Shown here piece after piece: positions 1 through 12,964 of a stretch of DNA of 64,000 nucleotides (its first letter is position 1; each line of letters opens with the position of its first letter). The position numbers were made by a program, and so were the translations under genes. Below the pieces are notes generated by a model. That model made no database searches. It was not told the DNA's origin and saw only the letters and a list, made by a program, of their open reading frames with translations. Source of the stretch: Mycteria americana (lineage: Eukaryota; Chordata; Aves; Ciconiiformes; Ciconiidae); assembly GCF_035582795.1 (NCBI RefSeq), contig NC_134396.1, forward strand, positions 32,841,683-32,905,682, in the 5' to 3' direction.

Positions 1-3000
1 TGTCACAAAATTTTCCATGCTAAGTAGTTTTGATTTAAAGGGTATGTTTGAGCAAAATCCACCAGAGTAAACAGCAAGTACAGATTAACCTTCCTCCTTC
101 AGCACCAGCCTATCAGCTCCTACTGTACCTCTACCCATGCTCCTTTTATGGTATGAAGCAGCTGAATAATAACTTTTACTCAGACTTATATATAGCTAAC
201 TGAGAGAAAAACAATATAAGAGCATGATGAATCCAATTATCTTCAATATTTACCCAGCCTAAATACCAACAAATAAAGCCAAACTGACTTCACAATAACT
301 AAAATTACTCCACCATAGAATCCACCTGAAAGAGAAGATTTGGGGACAGTCGTGCTTCCTAGTATGGATATATTTGGAAAGCCCCTAGCTGCCAGACGAT
401 TATATCTACAAAACTGTGACTTCCCATATCCCAGTTTTCCTCTACATTATATATGTGTCTATATATATATACATATATTCAATCAATGAATTTCAAGGTT
501 TAATGGAAGAACAGCCACTGTGTCTACAAATGCAGACACAGACACTGGTGAAAAAAAACCTCTGCTCAATATCTTGACAGGAAAGGCATATTTACCATGG
601 AACTGTAATATTGTTTGTTGTCATGTAGTGTTCATGCAATAGCAGGGATGACTGTATCAACATTACCAGGAAGTTGCTATAATTATTTTGTTTTATGCTG
701 GAGCTCCATACAGTATAAAATTTCTCTCACTCCTCTTCCCTTCTCCCTGACTACTGAATGAACAGTGATTTAGTCTCTTTGTAGTTCCCCTTCTTCCTGT
801 TTTACTCCATGCTAGAAATGCTGAAAGATCTTTCTCAATCTGATCCGTATTCCCGGTACCTTCCGTTTGCCTCAGGCTATTTCAAGTGAAGAAAACATTT
901 GATGACTCATATATTCTGTATGATTAGTGATTAGCGTTCCAACAAAGCAGACATATTTTTTAACAACAGAACAGCAAAACGATGCTGCAGCTCTAGATTC
1001 TAAGGCACAAGTCATTTACAGTTGTGCTACCACATGCAAAGCATAGTAGGTACAATCCAAAACTATTTCACTTCACCAGAAAGGTGGGGGATTTCACCTG
1101 CTGAAGAAAAAAGAAATGCTCTAGCTGCAATACAGCTACAAATCCAAGGCTCTGTGTTTAGAAGGTTAAAATCGTCTGATTTTATTAGCTTTTATTAGGG
1201 AGTGTGTCAAAGGCCAAGCAACTGAATTTTATATCTGCAGTGTTAGCGTTACCTACGTTTACTAAGTCCAGAGTTTCAAGCTAGTTAGGCACAGTCTGCT
1301 GCTAACAAAAGGGATATAAAACGTAATCTCAAGAAAGAACATCATTTAATTCTGCTAGCACAGAAGAGGTCATGTATGAAAGCTAAATATGGCATTTTGT
1401 TCTGTGCAGTGTAAATCAGCCAGCACAATTCAGCCATGGCTGCAGTCCCAAGCCAAGGAATGCAAAAAGCAGAGGGACTGTCCACCCTCCAAGTCAGCTG
1501 ATGCAGGCAGCTCTTGGGTTAAGAGCTATCACAGGCCTGAAACGGAGTTTTGCCCAGGAGATTTGATTTAATGAGCTCCTTGCCAAAATGTATTCACAGA
1601 GACTCGCGTTACTTAACTCCGAGAATAAACTGCATTTGCTGAAATTAATCTAAACAAAACACATACTGGTTACTCAGTTCTCTTATGTCAGATGTTTTGA
1701 ACCCCCACTTCTTAGCCAGTTGCTCTTGCTGATCACTTTGTTCCAAAAACACAATCTAAAAGAAAGAAAACATAGTTAGATATTTTAAACATTTATCCAT
1801 CAGCTTTACATGAAGGCAAAATGAGTCATATCTTAAAACTGATTTTACACACCACTTACTGTAAAGGTGACAGGTTTGCATTGAAATACTTGTTCTTCCT
1901 GACTATCAAGCATGATTTTGAAATACCTGCTCACAATCCAGTGAATAATCGGACCCACTTTGTAACTTGTAAGAAAACAATTAATTCATTCGCAAGTACT
2001 ACACGGGCAAAACTGCCCAGACTTCAGGGTCCACTGGCATTCCTGTAACATACCACCATGCTAGCAGTATGGTCATTCATTGGAGGTGTGGAGGTGTGCA
2101 ACAGCCTTATGGGAATGCAATTACAGTATTCAAAACGAGAGGGGTCAAATTAATTGCTTTGCCTAGGGCTGACTGGCACTGAGCTAAGCATTTTCTAATT
2201 TTCTGCTTGTGTCAGCAGAAAATGTTGGGGTTCTTTTCATTTTTTAAGTGCCTAGGAAGAGAAAAAAAAACAAGAGAAAAAATGTGGATAATCTTTTGAT
2301 TTTCCAGAACAGACTAAAAGCATGCCTAAGATCTTTGTTTATTTCAAAAAACCTACAATCTGGAGCCTACCTCAGCCCCATTTGACTCCTAGAGGACATC
2401 GAGTCTACTGCTGCTAAGTTTCTGTTGCCAAGTCAGAATTTTAGCACAATTTATTTTTGAATTCCATTGTATTTTAATCTACAACATGACTCTGGGCAGC
2501 TGAATTCTCAACTCTTTAATTCTCTGGTCTGGCAATAACAGGCATGACAAGTCTCCAAGAAACAAGGAGCGGGGAGTCTAGGAACTGCAATGCCTGCTAC
2601 AGGCTCCAGGCAGGATCAGGGTTTCCACAACACTTGACAGAGTAGAGGACCCTGATGCCTCCCCCAGCCAAAGACTGTCTATCCTGGGCTTTCAGGAATT
2701 CTTGCCTAACCACAGTTTCTGCCAGAAACCAACTCATGGTCTTCTAACTCCCTTGGTATAAGAGCTCGTTCCTCTAATTTCAAGGGAGTATTCTCACTGC
2801 TATCAGCATCCTTCTGCTCCTGTGAAGATTCCCACACTGAGGGCCTGTATCACCCTCATGACAGCTGTTTCTCTAAGGCAGCAATTAAAAAAACCATGTA
2901 AAGGCAAGATCAAATAGTTGTAAAAAGGAAGGAATTTAGGAGGAAGAACAAGAGGACCAAAAAAGCACTGTTTACCAGTTATTTGCACACCCGTTTTTTA

Positions 3001-6000
3001 TGTGTATGACATTACCTTTTGCATTTTCTATTTTTTCTATAGAGATAAATAAGTAAAGGATGCTAAACTGTAGACAAGAAGTTTTTGGCTGCCTAGTCTT
3101 TTAAATGCACATACAGCTTATATGATTTACATTATCTAAAGAGCAGATGTTTTAAATTTTTAGTCAGAAAAAAACCTATTAAAATCATACCATATAAATA
3201 AAAACCACACTAGCAAAAATTGCAATATTGTAGTCCATTAATACTTCACATAAAGCCGTATCTCTTGCCTTCTAAAGGGGAATATAGCCAGCTTAATTAG
3301 CTATATATCTGGAGAGGGCTTAGAATACAGACCTACTGAAGTTTCTGATGAGCAATAAAGAAAATGTCACTCAGATGCTGAAGTCGAAATGGATGCAGAA
3401 TGAGTAATGTTAGTGCTGCTGAAAAAAAGGAAAAAAAAAAAAAAGAAAAAAAAGGAAAGAGAGAGAGAAACATGAAACACCAGATGGCAAATTCTGGAAA
3501 CAGGCGTTGCCATGGAAAAGAAGTGACTATTATATACTCTTAGGGTGCAGATAAATAAAACACTTCAGTCATGGAAGAATGAAGAAAATATGTTTCAAGG
3601 GAGCTGGACACATGAAGTCAACCCTAAACCTGACACCTAATCCATTATTGTTGAATGTGGCTATGGATGAATCAGCAAAATGTCTATACTCTTTTCAAAC
3701 AAACTTCCCAACAGAACTCCTTGGTCACCCAAGAGGTGTTCCCCATTGCTTTAGGATGCATTTGCTCTGGCCATCTTTCTAACACTGAATCCTTTAAGGT
3801 CTTTGAGGTCCCAGGCTTGGGCATTTGCTTGAGTATTTGCTTGTGCATTCAAGGTAACCAACTTGGTGCACTGGTCTTTAAATTAGTTCTGGACCTTAAC
3901 ACTGTAAAAGCAAGAAAAAACTATACAGCAGAGTCACTACAGAGTCAAGAGAATTGCACAGGCAAGACTAAGACCTTCAGCTTGTAAAAAAGGAAGTCAA
4001 GGACAATAACCAGCACTTTGGGAAAGGTATGTCACAAAAAGCAGGATCAACAGCTGCTAACACCAGTGCCCAAACACTTCGATCAGTTCTGATTTGTCAC
4101 CCATGTGATAAGGCTAAAGGATCCAAAGATGAGGAGCTGAGACCTCCCTACCCTGGCACCTAGCTCAGGTCTTTTTTATTCCAAGAGATGCCCAAAGCTC
4201 CTCCATCAACGCACAGCTGGTCCAAACAATGCATCAACCCTGATGCAGTAAACCCTGACTGCCTCGAAGCACCACAGTGCAAGTAACTTTGCTACCAAAA
4301 GAATGGAAAGTGAATGATGCTGCTGAAGGAACGATACTGGCAGGTTTTTTGGATCCAACAGTGCCTGCGTTACTTTGTTTCTGGCTATGACATTCACAGA
4401 CCAACAGGAGTAAGGGGTCCATCCTTCTTTCCCCTCCCACATGCTCCCACAATGATTAGCTGACTTCTGCAATTAGAGACATGATGCCTATTGCTTGCCC
4501 AGTTCCCAAAACTGGAATGTGAGGCCAGGTGAGAGACAGGAGCACTTATTAGACCCAGCTCCTGAACGAACAGCCCAACCTGCTGAGAAAAGATAAGCAA
4601 TGAACTCCAGATGGATATTGGTGCCTTGGTACCTTCCTCCTCGTACAGTTAACACACGTCACTTGCTATTCCAGCTAGCTTAGATCAAACACTTAATGTT
4701 TGGCAGTACTTAACAATATTAACTCTTATTCCACAACTTCTGCCCTTTTCATGCCTTCAACAGGCGCTTGTAGCTTAATACGTGTTCTATTTACTTAATA
4801 TTCTACTCAGCTAAGTTAATTACACCAACATTTCAATGATAACTCACATTTTGCACCGGTTTCTATTTTCTTTACCCTGAGGAATACTACTCTTTCTATT
4901 CACCATTCCTCAAGAGCGGCACCACACTGCTCTGCAAACCACTCAGTTAAACACAGTCCTTATTTTGCTAATTTAACAATAACTTGGGTCTTCATACCTG
5001 ACGGCAGGGTTTTCCTTGCTAAAGCTCCCTCTCCATCTACAGGCAAAGCACAGAGAGCTGACATTTCGTCTGTGCCCTTTACCAGCCAAGTATCCCCACG
5101 TGCAGTGGGGGTCTGGGCAGTATTTCTGCGGCACTGGATGTATGCTCCTGTCTCTTGGAGGACAGGCAGGGGCTCATACCGGAGAGCAGGATCTGTCTGT
5201 TCGCAAAAGCTGATCTGTTCACCTTGTCAGAGACCGTGCAAGATTTTTCCATGATGGAGTCAGCAACATGAGGCAAAAGAACGATACCTATTTAGTTAAA
5301 CTTACTTCTTTGGAAATAATACTGAAACAGTTTGGGTGTAACTTTGGACAATAAAGGTAAGAAATTTTCTAACCACCATGTTCTTCTTGAAAAGCCAGCT
5401 CTTCCATGATTCCAGTGGAAGTTCTCCATGAGTTAAATTATGAGTAATAGGCTAAAAGGTACCAAAACTCACTGTATCAGGCCCTGGAATAGTAAAATGC
5501 CAAGAATTTGTATTAAAAAGAGAAGAAAATGAAAGTCATTGTTACTGTACTCTGGTGGGAATTTTAGTTTTGGACAACAATGTTTTACTGGAAATTTTTT
5601 TTTTAAAAAACAACTGCATAGGAAGGTGCCAATTTATGCAAGGAAAACAATATCCAGTGAATCCTTTTGTTCACTAGGAGAAGGGAAGAGAGTGACTGAG
5701 AGCACAAATCCCTAGGTATGGCTTACCAAGGTACCTGTTTTTCAAGAAAATCACTTAAAGGTCTTGATTTCCTAAGGACGCTGAGTAGGGACCCTTTTCC
5801 GGAAATTGCCGTTAGAGAGAGCGGGATGGGATATGACTTTCTGCCTCCTGCACCCGAGTTACACAAACCAAACCCTTTTTTCATTCAGCTCTGTTGTTTT
5901 CAGTTGACACCAGCCAATACATAGTTATGTAAGTTTTTCTCCCGTACATCAAAATACAGCTTCTCATAGACTTTGCTGTGCCTTGCACCAGACTCCTCAA

Positions 6001-7018
6001 GAGCTGTAAGAGGGCTGTCTTGAAACAGGCCCTAATGGACCTGTACGAACAGAGAAAATAAACACTGTAACGGCTCAGAGTGTGCTTTGCACAGATTTCA
6101 AATGCTGCTGAAGCCTGACACACTGAAGGCTGTAATTTAGCCACAAGAAAGAAAATGACCTTTTTTAATTATATATAGGGTACCTATTTATATGTTATTG
6201 AGCCTATAAGAAATTACCAGTCTACCTACACAATGTGCACTGTGAAACTGAGTTTAACCTGTGATACTGTTAAGGGAATGATACAGCTTCCCTGCCAGAA
6301 TCGATCCTGCATTATCAGTAAGTGCAACGCTTGTTTTAAACTTGGCTTGTACCACTAACATGCCCAATGTCATCATCTTCCTAACTCTTTGTGGGTATAC
6401 GCCATGGTTTTTCTTATGACGCGGAAAAAAAGCCTCACTCAGAAGGCTGTCTGTGAGTACAGTGGGTACACTGCAATTACTCACAATCATTATTTTGATA
6501 CTTAGAAACTGAAAAACCCACTTGTGAAACTGAAAGAAAACTGAGAGAATCTGAAAGAATGCCCGGTCCAGGCGTGCTGGACCAGGCGTGCTGCCGTTTT
6601 GGAAAGATTTAGCACACTTCAAACACGGATTTAGGCTATCTGCAGGCTCCTGCCAAGGAGGTAACGTGCCACCCCAGTTATCGCCAGCTCCTGCCAGCTT
6701 GAAATCCCTTCTCTGCGGCTCTTTTCTCTCGCCGACTACTTCGACTCCGACTACTTCGAGTGCCAAAATTTTCCACTTTCTCCCCACAGACCGGCGGAGA
6801 CGGCCCTGCCCCTCCCCACCCCCGGACCGGGACTCGGGCCGAAAAGGGTCATTTTCACCCCCAGCCAGCGAGACGCGGGGGGAGGGCGGGACACGGGGAG
6901 ACCACCGGCCCGGCGGAGCGGAGCGGCTCGGGACGGCGGCCGGGGCATCGCCCCCGCCTCCCCCGGCCGCCCGGAGCAGCCGCCCCCGCAACGCCCCTTC
7001 CCTCGCCCCCGCGCTCAC
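1..7018 (-). other. GDA: GDA intron 1 (5' part)
   Basis: This is the sequence immediately downstream, on the minus strand, of the splice donor that ends GDA coding exon 1. It is AT-rich apart from the CpG-island edge near 6.8-7.0 kb. I looked on the minus strand for the next GDA exon and found no matching coding segment, so intron 1 probably extends past the left edge. The short open frames scattered through it have no recognisable similarity and are treated as chance. A purine-rich run (A with G interruptions) lies at about 3420-3470. No transposon was recognised. Confidence 0.7.
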
Positions 7019-7500
7019 CGTCCCGCTATCGTCCACCCCCAGCAGGTGTCCGCGGAGGATCTCCATGGGCGCGGCGGGGCTGGAGTGCACGAAGGTCCCC
7101 CTGAAGACGTGGGCGAGCGGCGGGGGCTGCGGGGAGCCCATGGCGGCGGCGGGCGGGCTGGCGGCCGCCGGCGGGGCTCGCTTGGCCGTGGCGGAGTCGG
7201 CTGGGAGCTCCCACCCAGCGGGCTGCTGCCCCTCGGTGTCCCCCGGTGCCGGCGGCGGCTTCTTGGAGCTGTCACCATTTCCCCACCCCCTGGTGACTTT
7301 CTCTTCGGGGAGTGGTTTCGGCGGAGGGAGGGCAGGAGGCTGGGCCGCCCCTTCCTCTTCCCCCGAGGCCGCCGGGCGGGAGGCGCCCACGGGCGGCGAG
7401 GACGCGGCCGAGAGGTGCGCGGGTGCCCCCCGCCCCAAACCGTCAGGCACCCTCACCGCCGGACACCCCCGTCCCCGCAGGGATGGGTCCTCCGCCGTGT
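6780..7500 (-). promoter_or_regulatory. GDA: CpG-island promoter of GDA
   Basis: This is the only long GC- and CpG-dense block in the window, with many CGG/GCC runs and GC-box-like GGGCGGG and CCCGCCCC elements. It spans GDA exon 1 and the sequence just upstream. No TATA box is obvious at the expected spacing, which fits a CpG-island promoter with dispersed starts. Just upstream, at 7552-7565, an ETS-like head-to-head pair (ACTTCCTGGGAAGT) is present. Whether the island also drives a plus-strand transcript cannot be told from the sequence. Confidence 0.75.
7019..7141 (-). CDS. GDA: Guanine deaminase, coding exon 1 (partial gene)
   Basis: GDA is the zinc-dependent cytosolic amidohydrolase that converts guanine to xanthine and ammonia in purine catabolism. 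Read on the minus strand from the ATG at 7141, this exon encodes 41 residues. They include the blocks PPPLAHVFRGTFVHS and PMEILRGHLLGV, which match the known N-terminus of vertebrate GDA. The exon ends at 7019 on a complete codon (phase 0), directly followed by the donor GTGAGC at 7018-7013, as in mammalian GDA exon 1. The start codon sits in an excellent Kozak context (GCCGCCATGG). The frame stays open upstream to 7456, but this is GC-rich CpG-island sequence without protein similarity, so I keep the homologous start. The metal-binding and catalytic residues are in later exons outside the window. Confidence 0.9.
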
Positions 7501-8907
7501 AAGAGGCGCAAAAGCCTGGAGCAGTGCCCGACGGGTTTTGGGGTCCCAGTTACTTCCTGGGAAGTGGTGAGAGGTCCCACAAGGTGCGTGGCAATACTTT
7601 ACGAGTGTCGGGCAACTAACTTTTGCAACCAACCTGAAGGCTGTAACCACTTTCAAAAGTTTGATTTACAAAAGGTTGGGTTCGTAAGCTTGCTCTGCCG
7701 CAAGCTGCCAGCAGCTTGTAACCTGTTGCTCTGTGCCTGGAGCACTAGGAAATACATTGGACATTCTCGGAAGAAAGACCTAATTCTAAAACATTACAAA
7801 CTTCAAACAGGCATTTTGAGGTGGCAGTTACTGCTTTGTTTCACCTCTTCTGTGGTACTCGGTGCTCCAAGATTAATCTCTCAGACTGTCTCCTCAGTCC
7901 TTGGCCCCTGTACTGCACGTTAGTAGGGTATAGGAGTAGAAAATAGATGCCAGCTGAGGTACCAGAACTACCAGATGTAGGCAGCCAATGCCTCATTCAG
8001 TGGAGATGGTCTACAGTAAAAGAGAAAACAGCCTCAGGAAGACAAAAGGCAGAGAAAAATGAATTTTGTTGACCCAGAGAACTGCAATTCCAGAACCGTA
8101 TTCTGCGCCAACAACCCAAGTCAAAGTACATCATGAATACGTGCTAAGAGGATCGCTCTTGAGAATATTGGGATAAGGCTTTATGGGGCCAGAATGAGGT
8201 ACACTGAGGATAACACCATGAGTGCCCTCTGAACTCCTGTTTGAACACACCTTTCTTTATCAGGTTGTCAAGTGATGAATGAACGTGGAACCAGGGGCAC
8301 CGACAATGTCATTCTCAAAGCTGGATTGGGTGTTTGTTGTTACATAGTTTATCATTAAAAGACCTTTGTACTTCCCACTGTGCTGACACTATACAAATGC
8401 ATGGCAGATTATCTTTCCTACAAGCTCTCCAGATCAATGGTGGGAGGAGAGAAAGACACAGTGGGAAAGCACAGAATGAATTTAATTTTGGTCTGCTATG
8501 GGCATGTCATCAGCCTTTATCTTGCCTTCTTTTCATAAGAATGCTTTAGGTTACTGTGAAGCAAATTTAAAAAATAGTGGACTTACTGACTCCAACTGAA
8601 AGATCTTACCTTGACTTTGCTATCAGCTTAGCTTTGCTATCAGCACAAAACACAGATTGGTCTTACAGGTTAATCTAGTTTGGAGAAGAAACTGGCATGA
8701 GAACTTTTCATGCAATTCAGTTTGCTTACAACACTGTAATACTTCCTGCTTCCTTGAACAGCAGAGTAATAAATTTTAAAAAATAGCACCAAAAGTCTTT
8801 TAAATTAGCACTTGCAAAAGCCCTCTTAGGGTGATACTGAGGATGATACTGCTGTGCTTATTAAGGCTGCAGCTGAAATGAGCTGTATTCCAAGCTATGA
8901 TCCCAGG
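7501..8907. other. Intergenic, upstream of GDA
   Basis: Unique-looking AT-rich DNA between the GDA CpG island and the first CR1 copy. No exon, repeat or RNA gene was recognised. The ETS-like near-palindrome at 7552-7565 is the only candidate site noted. Confidence 0.4.
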
Positions 8908-9905
8908 TGAGGGCTCAAAGAGGAGTTGTGAATGGAGTTAAATCCATTTGATGACCAGTCACAAGCAGTGTTTCGCAGGGCTCCGTATCAATGATCTGGA
9001 CGAGGGGACCAAGTGCACCCTGAGCAAGTTTGAAGATGACACCGAGTTGTGCAGGAGTGTTGATCTGCTTGAGGGGAGGAAGGCTCTGCAGAGGGACCTG
9101 GACAGGCTGGATCGATGGGCTGGGGCCAATTGTATGAGGTTTAACAAGGCCAAGTGCAAGGTCCTGCACTTGGGTCACAACAACCCCATGCAATGCTACA
9201 GGCTTGGGGAAGAGTGGCTGGAAAGCTGCCCAGCAGAGAAGGACCTGGGGGTGTTGGTTGACAGCCGCCTGAATATGAGCCAGCAGTGTGCCCAGGTGGC
9301 CAAGAAAGCCAATGGCATCCTGGTTTGTATCAAAAATAGTGTGGCCAGCAGGACTAGGGAAGTGATCGTGCCCCTGTACTTGGCACTGGTGAGGTCGGAC
9401 CTGGAATACTGTGTTCAGTTTTGGGCCCCTCACTACAAGAGAGACATTGAGGTGCTGGAGCGTGTCCAGAGAAGGGCAACGAAGCTGGTGAAGGGTCTGG
9501 AGCACAAGTCTGATGAAGAGCGGCTGAGGGAACTGGGGTTGTTCAGCCTGGAGAAAAGGAGGCTGAGGGGAGACCTTATTGCTCTCTACAACGACCTGAA
9601 AGGAGGTTGTAGCGAGGTGGGGGTCGATCTGTTCTCCCAGGTAACAAGTGATAGGACGAGAGAAAATGGCCTCAAGTTGCACCAGGGGAGGTTTAGACTG
9701 GATATTAGGAAATTTTACTTCCCTGAAAGGGTTCTCAAGCATTGGAACAGGCTGCCCAGGGAAGTGGTTGAGTCGCCATCCCTGGAGGTATTTAAAAGAC
9801 GTTTGGATGAGGTGCTTAGGGACATGGTGTAGTGGTGGTCTTGGTAGTGTTAGGTTTATGGTTGGACTTGATGATCTTAAAGGTCTTTTCCAACCTATAC
9901 GATTA
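8908..9905 (+). mobile_element. CR1 LINE, 5'-truncated copy A
   Basis: This is the 3' part of a CR1 non-LTR retrotransposon. From about 8908 it reads the RT segment that precedes the catalytic loop (RGVVNGV ... [11 protein letters not shown]). A deletion of roughly ten codons then shifts the frame before NDLDEG. From 8948 to 9832 a single 294-codon frame stays open through the C-terminus of ORF2 ([60 protein letters not shown]). A short 3' UTR ending GGTTGGACTTGATGATCTTAAAGG...CCAACC is diagnostic of CR1. The catalytic loop reads FEDD where FADD is usual. The long open frame suggests a fairly young copy, but it lacks most of the enzyme and cannot be autonomous. Confidence 0.92.
8948..9832 (+). 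pseudogene. CR1 ORF2 C-terminal fragment (RT palm to C-terminus)
   Basis: A 294-codon uninterrupted frame encodes the part of the CR1 ORF2 protein from the catalytic-loop region to the end. The endonuclease, fingers and most of the palm are missing through 5' truncation, and the upstream part is out of frame because of a small deletion near 8983. The ATG at 8948 is an accident of that deletion and not a natural start. The reverse strand across the same sequence is also open for 388 codons, a common side effect of CR1 codon composition. Confidence 0.85.
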
Positions 9906-12589
9906 GGTGAGGAAAATTGTCTTTTGCTGTATGAGGATAAGGAGTGAGAGAGAGGTAAGCTGTTTTTGCCACTGAATAACAAAACGTAGAGGCAGTAGAG
10001 CTGAGAAACAGGGTGAACAGAGACCAAGCCCTGCAGAGGTAAACTCACTTGCTCCTCCTGTGTACAGAAGAGTGAAAACAACTTTCCCCAGCAATACCTA
10101 CTGCTCCATACAACTTGCCTCTGCCCTCGTGGCAGCAGCTAGCCTGATTTTTCAAAGTAGCTGGGTCCCACTGTATGCTGTACGCTCCAGTATGCTGTCC
10201 TAGGTATCTGTGTGCTTCACTTAACTCACATCAGGCTACACGTGGCTTTCAGCTTCAAATCCTGAGCTCTTGTGCTGGCTGCTACCCAGACACACGTACA
10301 AAGTACGTACCCAGACATACCGTCCAATGTAATATTCAGCAGAGCTCACTGACCCAGAGAAACCCTTTGGTTGCTTTTGCTGGGCATGTGGGCTGCTCCT
10401 GAGAATCTGAGACTGCTTCAACCTTAGTTTTCCATTAAAAGTCTCAGGGATTTCCTCCAGCTGCCTTACATAAAGGGTGATACTTACTCCACTGATTTCA
10501 GTGAGATTTAACCTAGCCAGTATTTATGCACGAGAAGAAAACTGAAAACACTGACAGTTTCTTCCTTTAGCACTTTTAGGGAGAAAAGTCAATAACAAAC
10601 ACTGTTAATGATAAATTTATTGTCATAAGTGGGTTCCAAACACTGAAGTTTTATAATTTCACTGTTAAAAGAACTAGAGGTCTCTTCTGCTTTTTCCAGC
10701 TGTCATGTAGGAGAGCATGGGAGCCCCTGAACAGGGCTGGTGGAAGAATGGTTAACACCCTTCCCTCCTCCCAGACTTTTTTTTTGGTTATTAGTTTGCA
10801 AGTTAACACACGCATGCCCTAGATATTGACTATGGCTCAAGATGAGACCTCAGCCAGCTGTGAAAAACTGAGTCATTCTTCCAAGACATTATAAGAAGAT
10901 TGCACTGCTGTATGTTTAGTTTCACTGGGATATGGTGGGCTAAGCACTTTACCTCCTTGGATAGAAATGTAATGCTCTGTTGTGACTCTTACATACTAAT
11001 TAACGTAAAGAGTGATTGAAATAACTTGCTCTTTTTTTCAAAATGGTTAAGGGGCTGGAGACAGAGATTTAGCTTCTTACAAATTACACAATGTTTTGTT
11101 TGAATAGCATTTTAAAATAAATCTTAGCTTTAGAACCTCCTTAAAATCATCATACCTGGATTAACACATTTACATTAAAGTACATAATCACTGTACTTTG
11201 ATCTACTGCTGTTAAAAAAAAGTCTGTCTCACCATTCAGTAGCTTTTCAGACTGTCTTCTAAATAATTGTCTTCTAGTCAATTATAGAAATGAGTCTTTA
11301 GGCTAAGTCTTGAAGCCACACAACTTCAGGACTAGAAGAATAATCCATCAATGTGTTTCTAGGACCACAGGGACAGATTTTAGCAGTTTTAGAGTGTCTT
11401 CCTTCTCATTAACACTTTCACTTTCTGATCTTTTGTTTCACGTGGTACACTATACAAAGCAAGAATTCAATGCCTTGTTTCAAAGTTTCAGAGCACTTAA
11501 GCTGATCCTGCAACATCTGAGAAATATAAGAAAAAGGAACTTGTTTCTCCCCTCTGCTTTCAAAAAATTGTTAATGGGGTACACGCCACCGAACAGAAGC
11601 TCCTATTGTCAGGACTCTGCTGAGGTAAGTGCCTGCGGAGCATGAGCATCAGGGTACAATAATTATTGCTTTGATATAGAAGTGAATGTTCTTACCACAT
11701 TTTATGGTCAAAATGTATCTTGTATATAATTTGTAACACAGCAACTAAGTCAAAGGAGAGACAAAATATAATTGATTTATCTGCTATTGAGTGATTTTTG
11801 TCTGTAAAAGAAAGAGCTGAGTATGCAGCAAATACTTGGGTTTATTCAGAAAAAGAAAGAAAGTGAAGCATGATAAATATCTACTCTCAAGTGTGAAATT
11901 AAGTTGGGAGCTAGGCTTGATCTAGCACAGGCTACTTCAAGCACTTCATTTTCCCTGAAACATTTATATCATCAACAACTGTTTACAATATTTTTCCAAC
12001 TCCATCTAAAACTGAAAATTACCCCACCCAAAAAGGGTAAGAAACAATGACCATACATACAAGCTCCATTTCATTTACTGCTATGGGCATTTAGTGTGCA
12101 GGTCCTGGACAGAGCTTTCAGCCTTTGATTCCCAAATCTACAAAGGCTTGGGAAGGCAAGGGTCAGACACCTCCAAGGGAAGCTGGAGTTAGATTCTGAT
12201 GTTTTCCACCTCCAAAAGGGGCCAGTACTGGCATAGTAGTGTCATAAAATATCCCATCATTAGAATTTAAAGATAGTACGTCTTACTTGTTCACTGATAC
12301 ATAATTACCTGAAGCGCAGATTGGCTGATGTTAATTTTAACACCGATAAAGATTTTCTGGTTTACTGCCTTGTTCCTAACAGGAATTGTAGTAACTAAGC
12401 CAGAGGTGTTCTTAAGAAGAGCCACATACACAAATATCAGTAAAACTCATCTTTCACTAGAAGTACGAGCATGAGTGGGTGAAACATTCCAAAAGATTTT
12501 GTTGGCAAACTTGTTTTCAGTTTCCACAAGACACACAGGATGAACCAATACACGTGCTAGACTTTACTTCTGATCGTGCTAAGAGAGAA
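9906..12589. other. Intergenic between CR1 copies A and B
   Basis: AT-rich sequence. Short open frames (for example 11310-11645 on the plus strand) show no recognisable similarity. No gene, RNA or repeat could be supported. Confidence 0.4.
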
Positions 12590-12719
12590 TAGAGCAGAAC
12601 TTGGGTGTCTGCTGTTGTTAACAGAGGTTTGTGGGGAACAAATTGGACCAGGACTTGGTGTAGTTGCCTGAGGCCTTTCACTGAGAAAGCTTTATCTGTG
12701 GAATTACATTACATGGTGA

Positions 12720-12959
12720 ATGTGTGTTCTCCTCAGTCCTCCCAGTACTGGGGGAGACTTTGGAAGAAACAGGCAAGCCCAGGATATCAACACCTGGCTC
12801 CAGAACTGGTGGCGCCATCAAAACTTTGGGTTTTTAAACCGTGGAAGAGCCCTTGAGAGACAAGGTATGCTGGGGCCTAACGGGATCCACCTGTCCCGAT
12901 GGGGAAACCGGGTCTTTGGGCATAAGCTGGCAGGACTGATCAAGAGAGCTTTAAACTAG
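12720..12959 (+). pseudogene. CR1 ORF1 C-terminus (esterase-like)
   Basis: The last 79 codons of CR1 ORF1 read in one frame: DINTWLQNWW, then GMLGPNGIHLSRWGNRVFG, ending in LAGLIKRALN and a stop. In CR1 elements ORF1 has a C-terminal SGNH-type esterase domain, and the G-I-H-L-S segment is where its Asp/His catalytic pair normally lies. In this copy the position before G-I-H is Asn rather than Asp. A neighbouring frame (12605-12856) carries the preceding part, so at least one frameshift separates them. Confidence 0.7.
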
Positions 12960-12964
12960 AATCA

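Noticed and set aside
6254..7456. 400-codon minus-strand frame across GDA exon 1
   Set aside because: Only 7019-7141 is similar to GDA. The rest is open because the CpG island is poor in stop codons, and it crosses the splice donor.
6588..7923. Plus-strand frames of 304, 174 and 203 codons over the CpG island
   Set aside because: They are antisense to GDA exon 1, made of Pro/Gly/Arg/Ala low-complexity residues, with no domain.
8915..10081. 388-codon minus-strand frame
   Set aside because: It is the antisense of CR1 copy A. CR1 ORF2 commonly leaves a long open antisense frame.
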